A DNA stretch of 64,000 nucleotides from Pontibacter harenae (lineage in GTDB: Bacteria > Bacteroidota > Bacteroidia > Cytophagales > Hymenobacteraceae): assembly GCF_020907245.1 (NCBI RefSeq), contig NZ_JAJJWH010000021.1, positions 1 to 64,000 on the forward strand, given 5' to 3'. Made by a program: the position numbers and the translations under genes. Positions within the stretch are counted from its first letter, which is position 1. Each line of letters starts with the position of its first letter. Shown here in pieces: positions 55,588 through 64,000 of the stretch. The notes under the pieces were generated by a model. It searched no databases. It was given only the letters and a program-made list of their open reading frames with translations, and was not told where the DNA came from.

Positions 55588-57066
55588 ATGAACGTTTCAT
55601 TAGCCTCTTCAAAAAGTAGCATAAAGCAGCCGAGAGAACTCTATAACATTTGCGTTGCATCGCTGTGGAGCTTTCTCTCTTTTTATGGTATGCGGGCCAT
55701 GCTGATTACGTACCTCGTAACGCAGTTGCTCTTTAAGGAAACGTACAGTTATAGTATACTTGGTGTATACTTTGCGATGATTTTTATACTGCCTTTCTTC
55801 GGTGGTATGCTGGCTGATAAGGTATTAGGCTTACGGAAAGCTATTGTGTGGGGCAGTTTTTTGCAGGTTTTAGGCCATGCTTGTCTGCTCCTGACCTACC
55901 AGCATTCGCTGTTTGCAGGTTTGGCATTTAATGCCTGCGGAAGCGGCTTTTTTATTGCAGCAGACTCTGCTTTAATAGGCACTTTGTATACCGATACGGA
56001 AGCTGAGAGTCGAGATGCTGGATACTCGATCTTCTATGTTTTCTCGAGTATGGGTGCTGCTTTAGGAGGCTTGATTTGTGGTTATGTAGGGCAGAGCATT
56101 AACTGGAAGTATGGGTTTGCCTTAGCGGGTACGTTTTCGCTTATGGCCTGCCTGCACTTTGCTTTTGGTGTGAGTAAAAAGGTTGGCGCTGTTCCTTCGC
56201 CAGAAAAGCTAAAGAGAAAGGTGTTTTTAGGTTTAAACCTGGAGGTGCTTATTTACCTGACCAGCTTTTTAGTAGTGGCGGTCATTGTCGTTCCATTTTA
56301 CTTTCCTACTATAATGGATGCCATTATGCCATCAATGGTTGTGTTAGCTTTATACTATGTGGTTGTAAGTTCGCTGCAATTGCCAAAGCAGCAGCGGTGG
56401 AAGATTGCTGCAGCCTTAGTGACTTTTCTGGTGTGGGCTTTTTTTCTGGCCATGTATGAGCAAAGTGGCGGAGCCTTAAACCTCTTCGTAATCCGCAATG
56501 TAAATATGCAGTGGGGAGACTTAAAATTTTCAGGCCTAGCTCTAAACAACTTTTTACCTGGCTTTTTCCTGCTTTTTTTTACTCCATTGGCTTTTCTTGT
56601 GTGGAAGCGTTTGCATCTTTTAAAACTAGAACCTAGCACCGTAGTTAAGTTTGAGATAGGCTTTTTATTTATTGCAGCTTTTTTTGGTTTACTGTGGTTG
56701 GGGTGTCACCGCTACAGGAGCAGTGGAATATTGCCCGTCGCTTTTCTGATAGGAGGGTATTTGCTCATGGTTTGTGGTGAGGTTTGTATTGGTCCTGTAG
56801 TTTACGCAGCAACCTCAAAGCTCTCTCCAGCCAATATGACCAGTACAATGATGGGAATGTTAAGTATAACCGCCTCATTGGGCGTTTTTATGGCAGCCAA
56901 AATCGGTAAACTTACTTCTATACCAAAAGAAATCTCAGACCCTGTACAAAGCATGCCTTACTACAGTCATACCTTTGGCATGCTGGCTGTTCTCTGTGTA
57001 GTTGCCTCAGTTGTGCTTCTGGTGCTTTATCCGCTGCTGAAGAAGTGGATGCAAGATGTGCGTTGA
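55588..57066 (+). CDS. Proton-dependent oligopeptide (POT) transporter
   Basis: A 492-aa MFS transporter of the POT/PTR2 family with about 12-14 helices. The family-typical N-terminal helix SFLSFYGMRAMLITYLVTQLL carries the region where the ExxER motif usually lies, but it reads SFYGMRA here, without the two Glu. GGMLADKVLGLRKAI is the loop 2-3 motif, and a large substrate loop region follows. It is expected to import di- and tripeptides with protons. The missing ExxER is a reason for caution over proton coupling. Confidence 0.85.
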   Translation: MNVSLASSKSSIKQPRELYNICVASLWSFLSFYGMRAMLITYLVTQLLFKETYSYSILGVYFAMIFILPFFGGMLADKVLGLRKAIVWGSFLQVLGHACLLLTYQHSLFAGLAFNACGSGFFIAADSALIGTLYTDTEAESRDAGYSIFYVFSSMGAALGGLICGYVGQSINWKYGFALAGTFSLMACLHFAFGVSKKVGAVPSPEKLKRKVFLGLNLEVLIYLTSFLVVAVIVVPFYFPTIMDAIMPSMVVLALYYVVVSSLQLPKQQRWKIAAALVTFLVWAFFLAMYEQSGGALNLFVIRNVNMQWGDLKFSGLALNNFLPGFFLLFFTPLAFLVWKRLHLLKLEPSTVVKFEIGFLFIAAFFGLLWLGCHRYRSSGILPVAFLIGGYLLMVCGEVCIGPVVYAATSKLSPANMTSTMMGMLSITASLGVFMAAKIGKLTSIPKEISDPVQSMPYYSHTFGMLAVLCVVASVVLLVLYPLLKKWMQDVR

Positions 57067-57158
57067 TACTGTTATTTATAACTGCTAAGGGCAAAACTTT
57101 TTATACCGTCAGCCTGTAAATTGTCTGGAGTTGCGCTGTAAGCGGCGCAGAAGCGGAA

Positions 57159-58250
57159 ATGGCAAATAAGAAAGAAACAGACAATGTGCAGGCTTTACAT
57201 GCCGATCCGAGTTTATCGGCGGCTTGGGCAGGATTAAGATATACATCAGATGCAAGCGCAGGTATCACTCGGAAAAAAGCAGGTAAAGGCTTCTACTATG
57301 TAAATGCAAAAGGGGAGAAGGTAGAGGACGAGAAAACGCTGGAGCGAATAAACAAGTTGGTTATACCACCCGCCTGGACTGATGTTTGGATTTCCCCTCA
57401 CCCGAAAGGGCATTTACAGGCTACTGGTAGAGATGCCAAGGGACGCAAACAATACCTGTACCATGAAGGCTGGAAAAAGGTGAGAAACCTGACTAAATTC
57501 AGCCGTATGGTTGCTTTTGGGAAGCAGCTCCCGCATATACGGGAGCAAATAGAGAAAGACATGCGTTCGCCTAAGCTGAACAGGCAGAAGGTAACTGCGC
57601 TTGTGCTAACCATCATGGATAACGCGCTTATTCGGATAGGAAATCGTGCTTATGCCAAAGAAAACAAGTCTTATGGTTTAACCACTTTACGCGATAGACA
57701 TGTGAAGGTGGAGGGCAGCAAAATCCGATTTATGTTTAAGGGGAAAAAAGGGGTGGAGCACGAAATTGACTTAAAAGATAGACGCCTTGCCAGACTGGTT
57801 AAGAAGTGTCGTGATATTCCCGGCTACGATCTTTTTCAGTATTACGACGAAGAAGGAAACCGACAAACCTTAGATTCTGGTGATGTAAACGAGTATTTGC
57901 ACGAGGTAACCAATGAAGACTTCACAGCAAAGGATTTTCGCACCTGGGGTGGCACCGTACGTATGGTGGAATGCTTAGAGAATGTAGTAGATGAGAACCC
58001 AGAGTTCGACAAGGAAAAGGGCGTAAAAGCTGCTGTGAAAGAAGTAGCAAAAGGCTTGGGAAACACTCCAAGTGTTTGCAGTAAATATTACATTCACCCA
58101 GAAGTAGTAAACCTGTTTAAAGAAGACCGTTTGCTAGGGTATTTAAAAGAGCATGATGCCTCTAAACCCCAACAGCAGTATTTATCAGGCACCGAAGAAC
58201 TGGTCATTAAAATGCTGGAAAGGGTAGCAAAGGAGAAAAAAGCTGCTTAA
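57159..58250 (+). CDS. DNA topoisomerase IB, poxvirus-like bacterial type
   Basis: A 363-aa type IB topoisomerase that relaxes supercoils through a 3'-phosphotyrosine link. Visible family segments are RINKLVIPPAWTDVWI and GRDAKGRKQYLYHEGW in the N-terminal part. The catalytic part has GNRAYAKENKSYGLTTLRDRHV, DFRTWGGTVRM (catalytic Arg region) and the nucleophile Tyr region CSKYYIHPEVVNLF. Such bacterial enzymes are of the small poxvirus kind. It follows the POT transporter in the same direction by 93 bp. Confidence 0.92.
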   Translation: MANKKETDNVQALHADPSLSAAWAGLRYTSDASAGITRKKAGKGFYYVNAKGEKVEDEKTLERINKLVIPPAWTDVWISPHPKGHLQATGRDAKGRKQYLYHEGWKKVRNLTKFSRMVAFGKQLPHIREQIEKDMRSPKLNRQKVTALVLTIMDNALIRIGNRAYAKENKSYGLTTLRDRHVKVEGSKIRFMFKGKKGVEHEIDLKDRRLARLVKKCRDIPGYDLFQYYDEEGNRQTLDSGDVNEYLHEVTNEDFTAKDFRTWGGTVRMVECLENVVDENPEFDKEKGVKAAVKEVAKGLGNTPSVCSKYYIHPEVVNLFKEDRLLGYLKEHDASKPQQQYLSGTEELVIKMLERVAKEKKAA

Positions 58251-58386
58251 ACAGTAGTGAGTTACGAGTTTCTGATTCCGAGTTAGGAATGCAAGCTATG
58301 CCTCGAAATAGCAAATTGCCTTTGCTCAAAAAGACCTCACAGTGTCTTTCAGACCTGTGAGCGTCTGTGTGACAGAAGCAGCAGCA

Positions 58387-58431
58387 AAAACAAAACCCCA
58401 GCCACTGATGCACAGTAGCTGGGGTTTTGTT
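58387..58431. terminator. Bidirectional terminator between topoisomerase IB and pgi
   Basis: AAACAAAACCCCAGC (58387-58401) is the reverse complement of GCTGGGGTTTTGTTT (58417-58431), and the loop has its own ACTG/CAGT stem. It lies between convergent genes and can end both. Confidence 0.88.
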
Positions 58432-58448
58432 TATTGTGATGAAAAAGC

Positions 58449-60098
58449 TTAAGCTTTGTTACTTCTATAGTAGTTGATCAAGCCGCTGGTAGAACTGTCG
58501 TGGTCAGCGTCTTTACTATTTAGCAACTCTTCTTCTATAGCACCAGCTAGTTGTTTGCCGAGCTCTACACCCCACTGATCGAAGCTGTAAACGTTCCAGA
58601 TTACGCCTTGCACAAATACCTTGTGCTCGTACATAGCTACCAGGCTACCTAAAGTATAAGGCGTCAACAGCTTAAACATGATAGAAGTAGTCGGTTTGTT
58701 GCCTGCAAAAACCTTATGTGGCACTAATGCTTCCAACTCTTCAGCAGGCATGTTTTTCTTGCCAAGTTCAGCGCGTACTTCCTCTTCTGTCTTGCCTTTC
58801 ATCAAAGCCTCAGTTTGGGCAAAGAAGTTTGAGAGCAGCATTGGGTGGTGGTTGCCCAACGGGTTGTGGCTGTTTACAGGCGCTATAAAATCGCAAGGAA
58901 TCAGCACAGAGCCTTGGTGTATAAGCTGGAAGAACGAGTGCTGGCTATTAGTACCTGCCGCTCCCCAAATTACTGGTTGTGTCTCGTAATCTACAAAATC
59001 GCCATTACGGGTTGCCGTTTTACCATTACTTTCCATTAGTAGTTGCTGCATATACTCAGGTAATAGGCGCAGGTATTGGTCGTAAGGTAGCACAGCATGC
59101 GATTGTGCTCCGAAGAAGTTCGTGTACCAGGTGCTAAGCAAGCCCATCAGTACAGGAACGTTCTGGCGCATCGGCGTATTTTTGAAGTGCTTGTCCATAG
59201 ATTCTGCACCACGTAGCAACTGCTCGAAATTATCGTACCCGATAGCACAAGCAATAGACAAACCGATAGCAGACCACAAAGAGAAGCGGCCGCCTACCCA
59301 ATCCCAGAATCTGAAGGTATTTTCGGGTGCAATACCAAACTCTTCTACCGCTGTTGTGTTAGTAGAAAGTGCCACAAAATGCTTTTTCACATGGGCCTGG
59401 TCCTGCGCCTTTTTCAGGAACCACTCACGGGCAGTATAAGCATTGGTTATTGTTTCCTTTGTAGTGAAGGTTTTGGAAGCAATTATAAACAATGTAGTTT
59501 CAGGATCGAGGTTCTTTAAGGCTTCAGCCGCATCCGTACCATCTACGTTCGAGATGAAGTACACTTCTATGCCTGGCACTTTGTAGCTCTTCAGGGCCTC
59601 ATAGATCATTTGCGGACCAAGGTGCGATCCACCGATACCGATATTTACCACACTCGTGATTTTTTTGCCAGTATAACCCTGCCACTCGCCGCTGTGCAGT
59701 TTATTGCAGAAGCTTTTCATTTGCTGCTGCACATCACGCACCTCAGCTAGCACATCCTCTCCATCTACTACAAGCTCATCGTCAGAAAAATTTCGCAAGG
59801 CTGTGTGCAAAACAGCTCTTCCCTCTGTCGCGTTTATTTTATCGCCACGGAACATGCTTTGTATAGCCGCAGGCAATTCTATTTCCTCTGCCAATTGTGT
59901 AAGCAGGTCAAGCGTCTCTTCTGTAATGCGGTTCTTTGAGAGGTCGTACAGTGTATCTTCCAACGTGATGGAAAGCTTCTCGAATCGCTGCGGATCTTGT
60001 TTAAATAAATCACGCAGGTGCTGCGGTTTTAACTCAGCAAAATGTGCCTCTAATTTTTTCCAGGCAGCAGTAGAAGTGGGGTTGTGTTTTTTCAGCAT
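58449..60098 (-). CDS. pgi: Glucose-6-phosphate isomerase
   Basis: A 549-aa enzyme of normal length that interconverts glucose 6-phosphate and fructose 6-phosphate. Signatures include [49 protein letters not shown] and the C-terminal [17 protein letters not shown]. It sits convergent to topoisomerase IB and divergent, across a 678-bp gap, from the HAD/otsB/pfkB genes. Together these form a small sugar-phosphate cluster with the aldolase. Confidence 0.97.
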   Translation of the reverse strand: MLKKHNPTSTAAWKKLEAHFAELKPQHLRDLFKQDPQRFEKLSITLEDTLYDLSKNRITEETLDLLTQLAEEIELPAAIQSMFRGDKINATEGRAVLHTALRNFSDDELVVDGEDVLAEVRDVQQQMKSFCNKLHSGEWQGYTGKKITSVVNIGIGGSHLGPQMIYEALKSYKVPGIEVYFISNVDGTDAAEALKNLDPETTLFIIASKTFTTKETITNAYTAREWFLKKAQDQAHVKKHFVALSTNTTAVEEFGIAPENTFRFWDWVGGRFSLWSAIGLSIACAIGYDNFEQLLRGAESMDKHFKNTPMRQNVPVLMGLLSTWYTNFFGAQSHAVLPYDQYLRLLPEYMQQLLMESNGKTATRNGDFVDYETQPVIWGAAGTNSQHSFFQLIHQGSVLIPCDFIAPVNSHNPLGNHHPMLLSNFFAQTEALMKGKTEEEVRAELGKKNMPAEELEALVPHKVFAGNKPTTSIMFKLLTPYTLGSLVAMYEHKVFVQGVIWNVYSFDQWGVELGKQLAGAIEEELLNSKDADHDSSTSGLINYYRSNKA

Positions 60099-60776
60099 AG
60101 TTAATTTGTGTAAATGAATTACGCAAAGAACTACTGTAATCTGCGTATCAAGGTTCTTATTATCTTTTAGAAACGCTATATTAAATATTTTGACGGACTA
60201 ATGCCGTTTTATTTGGCTATTGCCAAGCGTAGCTTAGCAAAGGTATTATATATGCTCATGTTGCTTAGCCAGTATGTTCTTTAGGATAAAGATTTGCAAA
60301 GTAAATTTTTGCGTTCTTGAAAGCTTGAAAAGAAAGGTTTCAAACTTAGAGTAATCAAACTCATTATAGCACCACTGGCTATGTGTTGATTACCATGTAT
60401 ATAAGGTGCCTATTCTGATTGCAGAATGCAAGCACTTCATCTACTCATTTTTCAAAGTTTCAAAAGAAACGATCATTTTACAACAGTAATCGTAATGGCG
60501 TTATGTTCTGTAGAAAAGCAGTTTTACTATCAGAAGATAGCGAAAATGCTTTATAAAACGGAAAGTTTGGTTATCTTGGCATGATTGTCTGGAATTATTA
60601 AGAGCAGGTTTCAAGAAATTCCTTTCGGAACTTGGCGCAATAACTAACGGTGTTAAAACAGTAGTTTCGATACTTTTGCATCAGGTGGTAATGAGAAACA
60701 AAGCTGCAGCATCTTCTTTAGTAGTTCCAGAGGCATGGGTGAGAAAAGTTTAAAATAATTAACTATAAAAACTATA
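60099..60776. other. Intergenic region between pgi and the HAD gene
   Basis: 678 bp, AT-rich, with no convincing ORF. It holds a TACTTTTG promoter box for the downstream gene (60671-60678) and a short ATTCTG/CAGAAT stem near 60413. It must also contain the pgi promoter. Confidence 0.5.
60671..60678 (+). promoter_or_regulatory. Candidate -7 box upstream of the HAD gene
   Basis: TACTTTTG matches TAnnTTTG, 98 bases before the ATG of the HAD gene. This would give a leader of about 90 bases. Confidence 0.5.
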
Positions 60777-61523
60777 ATGAGCAACCTGAATACTCTAATT
60801 CGTGAGAAAAACATTAAAGCCCTAATCCTGGATATGGATGGAGTTATTACCAGAACCGCCACTTTACATGCGGAAGCCTGGAAAAAAATGTGTGATGCGT
60901 TTTTAAGACAGCGAAGTGAGCAGGAAGGTAAAAGTTATGAGCCATTTAAGTTTGTGGAAGATTATCATGAGTATGTGGACGGTGTGCCGAGGCTAGATGG
61001 TGTGCGGAATTTTTTATGGTCCAGAGGCATATCGTTACCAGAAGGAAATGCGAATGATGAAGCTGGTTTTGATACGGTAGTTAGCCTGGGGCAGATGAAG
61101 AACCTGTACTTTATGGAGTTGCTGAAACAAAGCGGTGTAGAGGTGTTCGATGATACTGTAAACTGGGTAAGACAGCAAAAAGAAAACGGCATGCAGGTTG
61201 CCATCGTATCAGCAAGTAAGAACTGTTTCGACATAGTGCGCCGTGCTGGTGTAGAGAGTTTGTTTGAAGCAAGAGTAGATGGTTTGGTAGCCGGAGAACT
61301 GAAGTTGGAAGGTAAGCCTGCCCCTGATATCTTTCTAGAGGCCGCTAAGCGTTTAGGTGTGGCTCCAGAAGAAGCTGCCATTTTCGAGGATGCTTGGGCT
61401 GGCGTAGCTGCAGGTAAAACTGGTGGATTTGGACTTGTTGTAGGTGTAGATCGTGGCTCAAACAAAGAACTGCTCGAAAAGCATGGAGCAGACCTAGTGA
61501 TAAATAATTTCACGAACGAATAA
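60777..61523 (+). CDS. HAD-family hydrolase, beta-phosphoglucomutase-like
   Basis: A 248-aa HAD protein with motif I in ALILDMDGVITRTATLHAEAW, a cap domain and motif II in VAIVSASKNC. The Lys of motif III lies near GKPAPDIFLEAAKRLG and motif IV is in AAIFEDAWAGVAAGKTGGFG. It resembles beta-phosphoglucomutases and the HAD part found fused to OtsB in some actinobacteria. It ends three bases before otsB, which suggests joint work on trehalose or glucose phosphates. The actual reaction (mutase or phosphatase) is open. Confidence 0.9.
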   Translation: MSNLNTLIREKNIKALILDMDGVITRTATLHAEAWKKMCDAFLRQRSEQEGKSYEPFKFVEDYHEYVDGVPRLDGVRNFLWSRGISLPEGNANDEAGFDTVVSLGQMKNLYFMELLKQSGVEVFDDTVNWVRQQKENGMQVAIVSASKNCFDIVRRAGVESLFEARVDGLVAGELKLEGKPAPDIFLEAAKRLGVAPEEAAIFEDAWAGVAAGKTGGFGLVVGVDRGSNKELLEKHGADLVINNFTNE

Positions 61524-61526
61524 AAA

Positions 61527-62369
61527 ATGCAAGAACCGAAGGATAAGAATATTACCCTAAGAGAAGCAAGCGAATTACCTGCTGTAGCAGATTGGAAAGA
61601 CGAGCTACAGCAAAAGCTGAAAAGCAAAAAGCCAACTGTGTTTCTTGATTACGATGGCTGCCTGAGCCCTATTGTTAAGGATCCTGCCAAAGCTGTTCTT
61701 TCTGAGGAAATGAAAAGCGTGCTACAGGAGCTGGCTAAAGTGTGTAAGGTGGCAGTAGTAAGCGGACGCGATAGGCAAAATGTACAAAACCTGGTAAACC
61801 TGGATATGCTATATTATGCAGGTTCGCACGGATTTGATATCACAGGGCCTGATGGCATGAGCGCCGAACCAGGCGGTGCCAAAGAAGCCCTGCCAGCCCT
61901 CGATAGATCGGAGCAGGAACTACAGGAGCTTATCGGTAACATAGCAGGTGCACAGGTGGAGCGAAAACGCTATGCCATTGCCGTGCACTACCGTAATGTG
62001 GCTGATGAAGAAGTAGATAAAGTCAGAAATGCTGTAGACGAAGTACTGAGTAACCATAAGGAGCTTAAGAAAGGCCTGGGCAAGAAAATTATAGAACTGA
62101 AACCAAATCTGGATTGGCATAAGGGAAAGGCAGTGCTTTGGCTGATGGAAGCCATTGGGCTGAAAGAAGAGGAAGTAGTGCCAATGTACATCGGGGACGA
62201 TATTACAGATGAAGATGCTTTTGCCACACTGCAAGGTAGAGGCATAACCATACTAGTTGGAGAACATGACGACAAAACGGCCGCTGATTATAGTTTAGAG
62301 GATGTAGAGGATGTTAGGGCTTTTTTAAGCGACCTCACTCAAACTATAAAGCAAAACCAAAATGTCTGA
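61527..62369 (+). CDS. otsB: Trehalose-6-phosphate phosphatase
   Basis: A 280-aa HAD phosphatase. Motif I is [13 protein letters not shown], then [14 protein letters not shown] and [12 protein letters not shown], with the late motif [15 protein letters not shown]. It removes phosphate from trehalose 6-phosphate to yield trehalose. It lies three bases after a HAD mutase-like gene, and no OtsA synthase is in the window. The trehalose phosphate source must lie elsewhere, or the pair may serve a phosphorylase route. A hairpin follows the gene. Confidence 0.92.
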   Translation: MQEPKDKNITLREASELPAVADWKDELQQKLKSKKPTVFLDYDGCLSPIVKDPAKAVLSEEMKSVLQELAKVCKVAVVSGRDRQNVQNLVNLDMLYYAGSHGFDITGPDGMSAEPGGAKEALPALDRSEQELQELIGNIAGAQVERKRYAIAVHYRNVADEEVDKVRNAVDEVLSNHKELKKGLGKKIIELKPNLDWHKGKAVLWLMEAIGLKEEEVVPMYIGDDITDEDAFATLQGRGITILVGEHDDKTAADYSLEDVEDVRAFLSDLTQTIKQNQNV

Positions 62370-62404
62370 ATGGAACCTTACAAACAACAATCACAAACCT
62401 GAAG

Positions 62405-62448
62405 AACAACCGTTGGCGAGGATATTAGTACCCTCGTCAACGGTTGTT
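62405..62448 (+). terminator. otsB terminator
   Basis: AACAACCGTTGGCGAGG (62405-62421) pairs with CCTCGTCAACGGTTGTT (62432-62448), with one G-T wobble, and is followed by TT. It lies 35 bases after the otsB stop codon. Confidence 0.85.
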
Positions 62449-62652
62449 TTGCTTCTAGGGGAACGTACTTAAACTTGATTCCTCATTAGAAAAGTGTGAA
62501 ACAATAGCTGAATTTTGCGGTTTCTGTTTTAAATACGGTTTTAGTGAAAGCTAAAGTAATGCGGTAAGTAAAGTTACTTATTGTACTGCTGATTGATAAA
62601 GCAAGCTTACCCGTTAATAGTTAACATACTAGGTCTAACATCAAAACCAAAT

Positions 62653-63600
62653 ATGCACAAAGTCATAACAATAACGCTGAACCCTGCCCTTGATAAAAGC
62701 TCAAGTGTAAAGCAGGTTTTACCCGAAAAGAAGTTGCGCTGCGAGGAGCCTGTTTTCGAGCCAGGCGGTGGCGGTATAAATGTTTCCAGGGCTATTAAGA
62801 AATTAGGCGGCGACTCTTGTGCCTGGTTTTTGGCTGGAGGTCCCTCTGGGCAAAGGTTACAGGAACTGCTGGAGGAGGAAGGTGTTGACTTTTGGGCACT
62901 TGAAACAAAGAACTGGACCCGTGAGAGTTTGATGGTGGTGGATGAAAGTAATGGCAACCAGTACCGCTTTGGTATGCCAGGCCCTGAGATAAAAGAAGAA
63001 GAATGGAAGCGTTTTGTAGATAAGTTGGAGCAGCTAGAAGAGGTGCCAGAATATGTAATAGCCAGCGGTAGCTTGCCTCCTGGTGTACCCGATGATTTTT
63101 ACCTTCAGCTAGCCGTTATAGCCAATAAGAAAGGGTTTAAGCTAATAGTGGACACATCGGGCGAAGCGCTTATGAAAGCAGCAGGAGAGGGCGTATACCT
63201 GATAAAACCGAATGTAGGCGAGTTGGCAAACCTTGCAGGCAAAGAGCAGATTGGGGCAATGGAACTGGAAGAATTTGCCATGAAAGTTTTAAACGAGGGA
63301 AAATGCGAAGTGCTGGTTGTTTCTTTAGGGCCAAGAGGGGCTATGTTGGCAAACAAGAAGAGCGGAATTTCTTATGTAGTGCCGCCTACAGTTAAGCAAG
63401 GTAGTGCCGTTGGAGCAGGAGACAGTATGGTAGCAGGTATGGTGTTAGGCTTTTTGCGAGGCTATGATCTGGAAGACGTCATACGGTATGGTGTGGCCGC
63501 AGGCAGTGCCGCCACCATAACGCCAGGTTCTGAACTTTGCCGTAAAGATGATACCGATCAAATTTATGAGTGGCTACTGGATCATAAAAACATGGGATAA
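62653..63600 (+). CDS. pfkB: 6-phosphofructokinase II / PfkB-type kinase
   Basis: A 315-aa kinase from the ATG at 62653. The extra 20 codons upstream, starting TTG at 62593, look non-coding. It strongly resembles E. coli PfkB: KLRCEEPVFEPGGGGINVSRAIKKLGG, VIASGSLPPGVP, and the anion-hole/catalytic region SAVGAGDSMVAGMVLGF near the C-terminus. The reaction is ATP-dependent phosphorylation of fructose 6-phosphate, with related members using other hexose phosphates. It sits downstream of otsB with its own leader, in the sugar-phosphate cluster. Confidence 0.93.
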   Translation: MHKVITITLNPALDKSSSVKQVLPEKKLRCEEPVFEPGGGGINVSRAIKKLGGDSCAWFLAGGPSGQRLQELLEEEGVDFWALETKNWTRESLMVVDESNGNQYRFGMPGPEIKEEEWKRFVDKLEQLEEVPEYVIASGSLPPGVPDDFYLQLAVIANKKGFKLIVDTSGEALMKAAGEGVYLIKPNVGELANLAGKEQIGAMELEEFAMKVLNEGKCEVLVVSLGPRGAMLANKKSGISYVVPPTVKQGSAVGAGDSMVAGMVLGFLRGYDLEDVIRYGVAAGSAATITPGSELCRKDDTDQIYEWLLDHKNMG

Positions 63601-63715
63601 CAGTCCTTGCTTCTGAAGCTAGAAAAGCTCCCATCCTTAGACAAGGACAGGTTAGATATAAAGGCAGATGCTATTCCTAAAATGTATCATTTTAGCAGTT
63701 TAAAAGGAGAACCAA

Positions 63716-63769
63716 ATATCATAAACAGAAAAGGAGAAGCGAAAGCTTCTCCTTTTCTGTTTATGATAT
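63716..63769. terminator. Bidirectional terminator, 25-bp perfect stem with GAAA loop
   Basis: The arm at 63716-63740 (core AAAGGAGAAGC) is the exact reverse complement of 63745-63769, around a GAAA tetraloop. It is between convergent pfkB and the aldolase gene. On both strands it ends in AT-rich sequence, and the stem is unusually long. Confidence 0.9.
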
Positions 63770-63786
63770 GATAAAGTATAAGATGC

Positions 63787-64000
63787 TTAAGCGTTACGGT
63801 TAAGCGCATTAAGGTCAGAGAATGCTTCTTTCAAACGTGTAATAAAAGTCTCTTCGCCTTTACGAAGCCAAACACGCGGATCGTAGAATTTTTTGTTTGG
63901 CTCATCAGCACCTTTAGGGTTTCCAAGCTGAGTTTGCAGATAATCCTTTTTATCCTCGTAGTAGTTCTTGATACCTTCCCAGAATGCCCATTGCATGTCA
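63787..64000 (-). CDS. fbaA: Class II fructose-bisphosphate aldolase, C-terminal end (gene continues past the window)
   Basis: The last 71 codons of a minus-strand gene whose 5' part lies beyond the right edge. The sequence D-MQWAFWEGIKNYYEDKKD, then LGNPKGADEPNKKFYDPRVWLRKGEE and ITRLKEAFSDLNALNRNA, is characteristic of the C-terminus of class II (zinc) FbaA. The frame runs on through the edge, so Met63996 is internal and not the start. The enzyme splits fructose 1,6-bisphosphate in glycolysis, which fits pgi and pfkB next door. Confidence 0.92.
   Translation of the reverse strand, partial: DMQWAFWEGIKNYYEDKKDYLQTQLGNPKGADEPNKKFYDPRVWLRKGEETFITRLKEAFSDLNALNRNA

Noticed and set aside
60965..61627. 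220-codon antisense ORF over the HAD gene
   Set aside because: Serine-rich shadow of the coding strand.

Overview
The window is from a Bacteroidota chromosome, most likely a Cytophagales/Hymenobacteraceae member such as Pontibacter. This is inferred from SusC/SusD proteins with an ECF sigma/FecR pair, TAnnTTTG-type promoter boxes, YkuD_2, DUF4199 and M16 gene types, and moderate GC. No tRNA, rRNA or CRISPR array was seen. Genes on both strands form short operons, often separated by very long perfect hairpins.

Layout. (1) 1-1760: a REP-associated transposase (RAYT) between two palindromes, then about 1 kb without a convincing gene. (2) 1761-16650: a polysaccharide-utilisation locus. It holds a Tat-exported glycosidase-like protein, two paralogous secreted glycoside-hydrolase-like proteins, an ECF sigma factor, a FecR anti-sigma factor, a SusC receptor with an N-terminal STN signalling domain, and SusD. 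The expected logic is that the STN-SusC senses glycan, signals to FecR and releases sigma. A 56-bp perfect palindrome follows susD. (3) 16651-19100: repeat-rich DNA and a truncated, GC-rich hsdM remnant. (4) 19137-25020: a compact minus-strand integrated element. Its genes are a zinc/HTH protein, a tyrosine integrase, an unknown protein, an AlpA-like HTH protein, a 54-aa ORF, an SF3-like helicase and a zinc/Toprim primase-like protein. It has replication genes but no relaxase, conjugation or capsid genes, so it resembles a phage satellite or a small integrative island. A helically phased array of six 10-bp repeats overlaps the start of its first gene, and a pair of TGAGGTACAAATA repeats lies at its mnmE-proximal edge. 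A 15-bp copy of that motif recurs at 941-955, so the element could be 24 kb and include the PUL.

(5) 25141-35700: mnmE, a thioredoxin-like protein, a five-gene Mn/Zn/Fe-type ABC uptake operon with an MntR-type repressor and a second DtxR-like domain fused to one permease, then fabH, a glycosyltransferase and dapD. (6) 35763-58250: mainly household and envelope genes, including 3-hydroxyacyl-CoA dehydrogenase, tandem 49-aa membrane proteins, an ABC-F ATPase, tandem DUF4199 proteins, an L,D-transpeptidase-like protein, two M48 proteases, a lipid kinase, a phosphoesterase, a LON-N protein, MtgA, an App1-type phosphatase, an M16 peptidase, a POT transporter and topoisomerase IB. (7) 58449-64000: sugar-phosphate metabolism, with pgi, a HAD phosphatase next to otsB, pfkB, and the 3' end of a class II fructose-bisphosphate aldolase running off the right edge.

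All assignments come from reading the sequence and recalling families. No database search was run.
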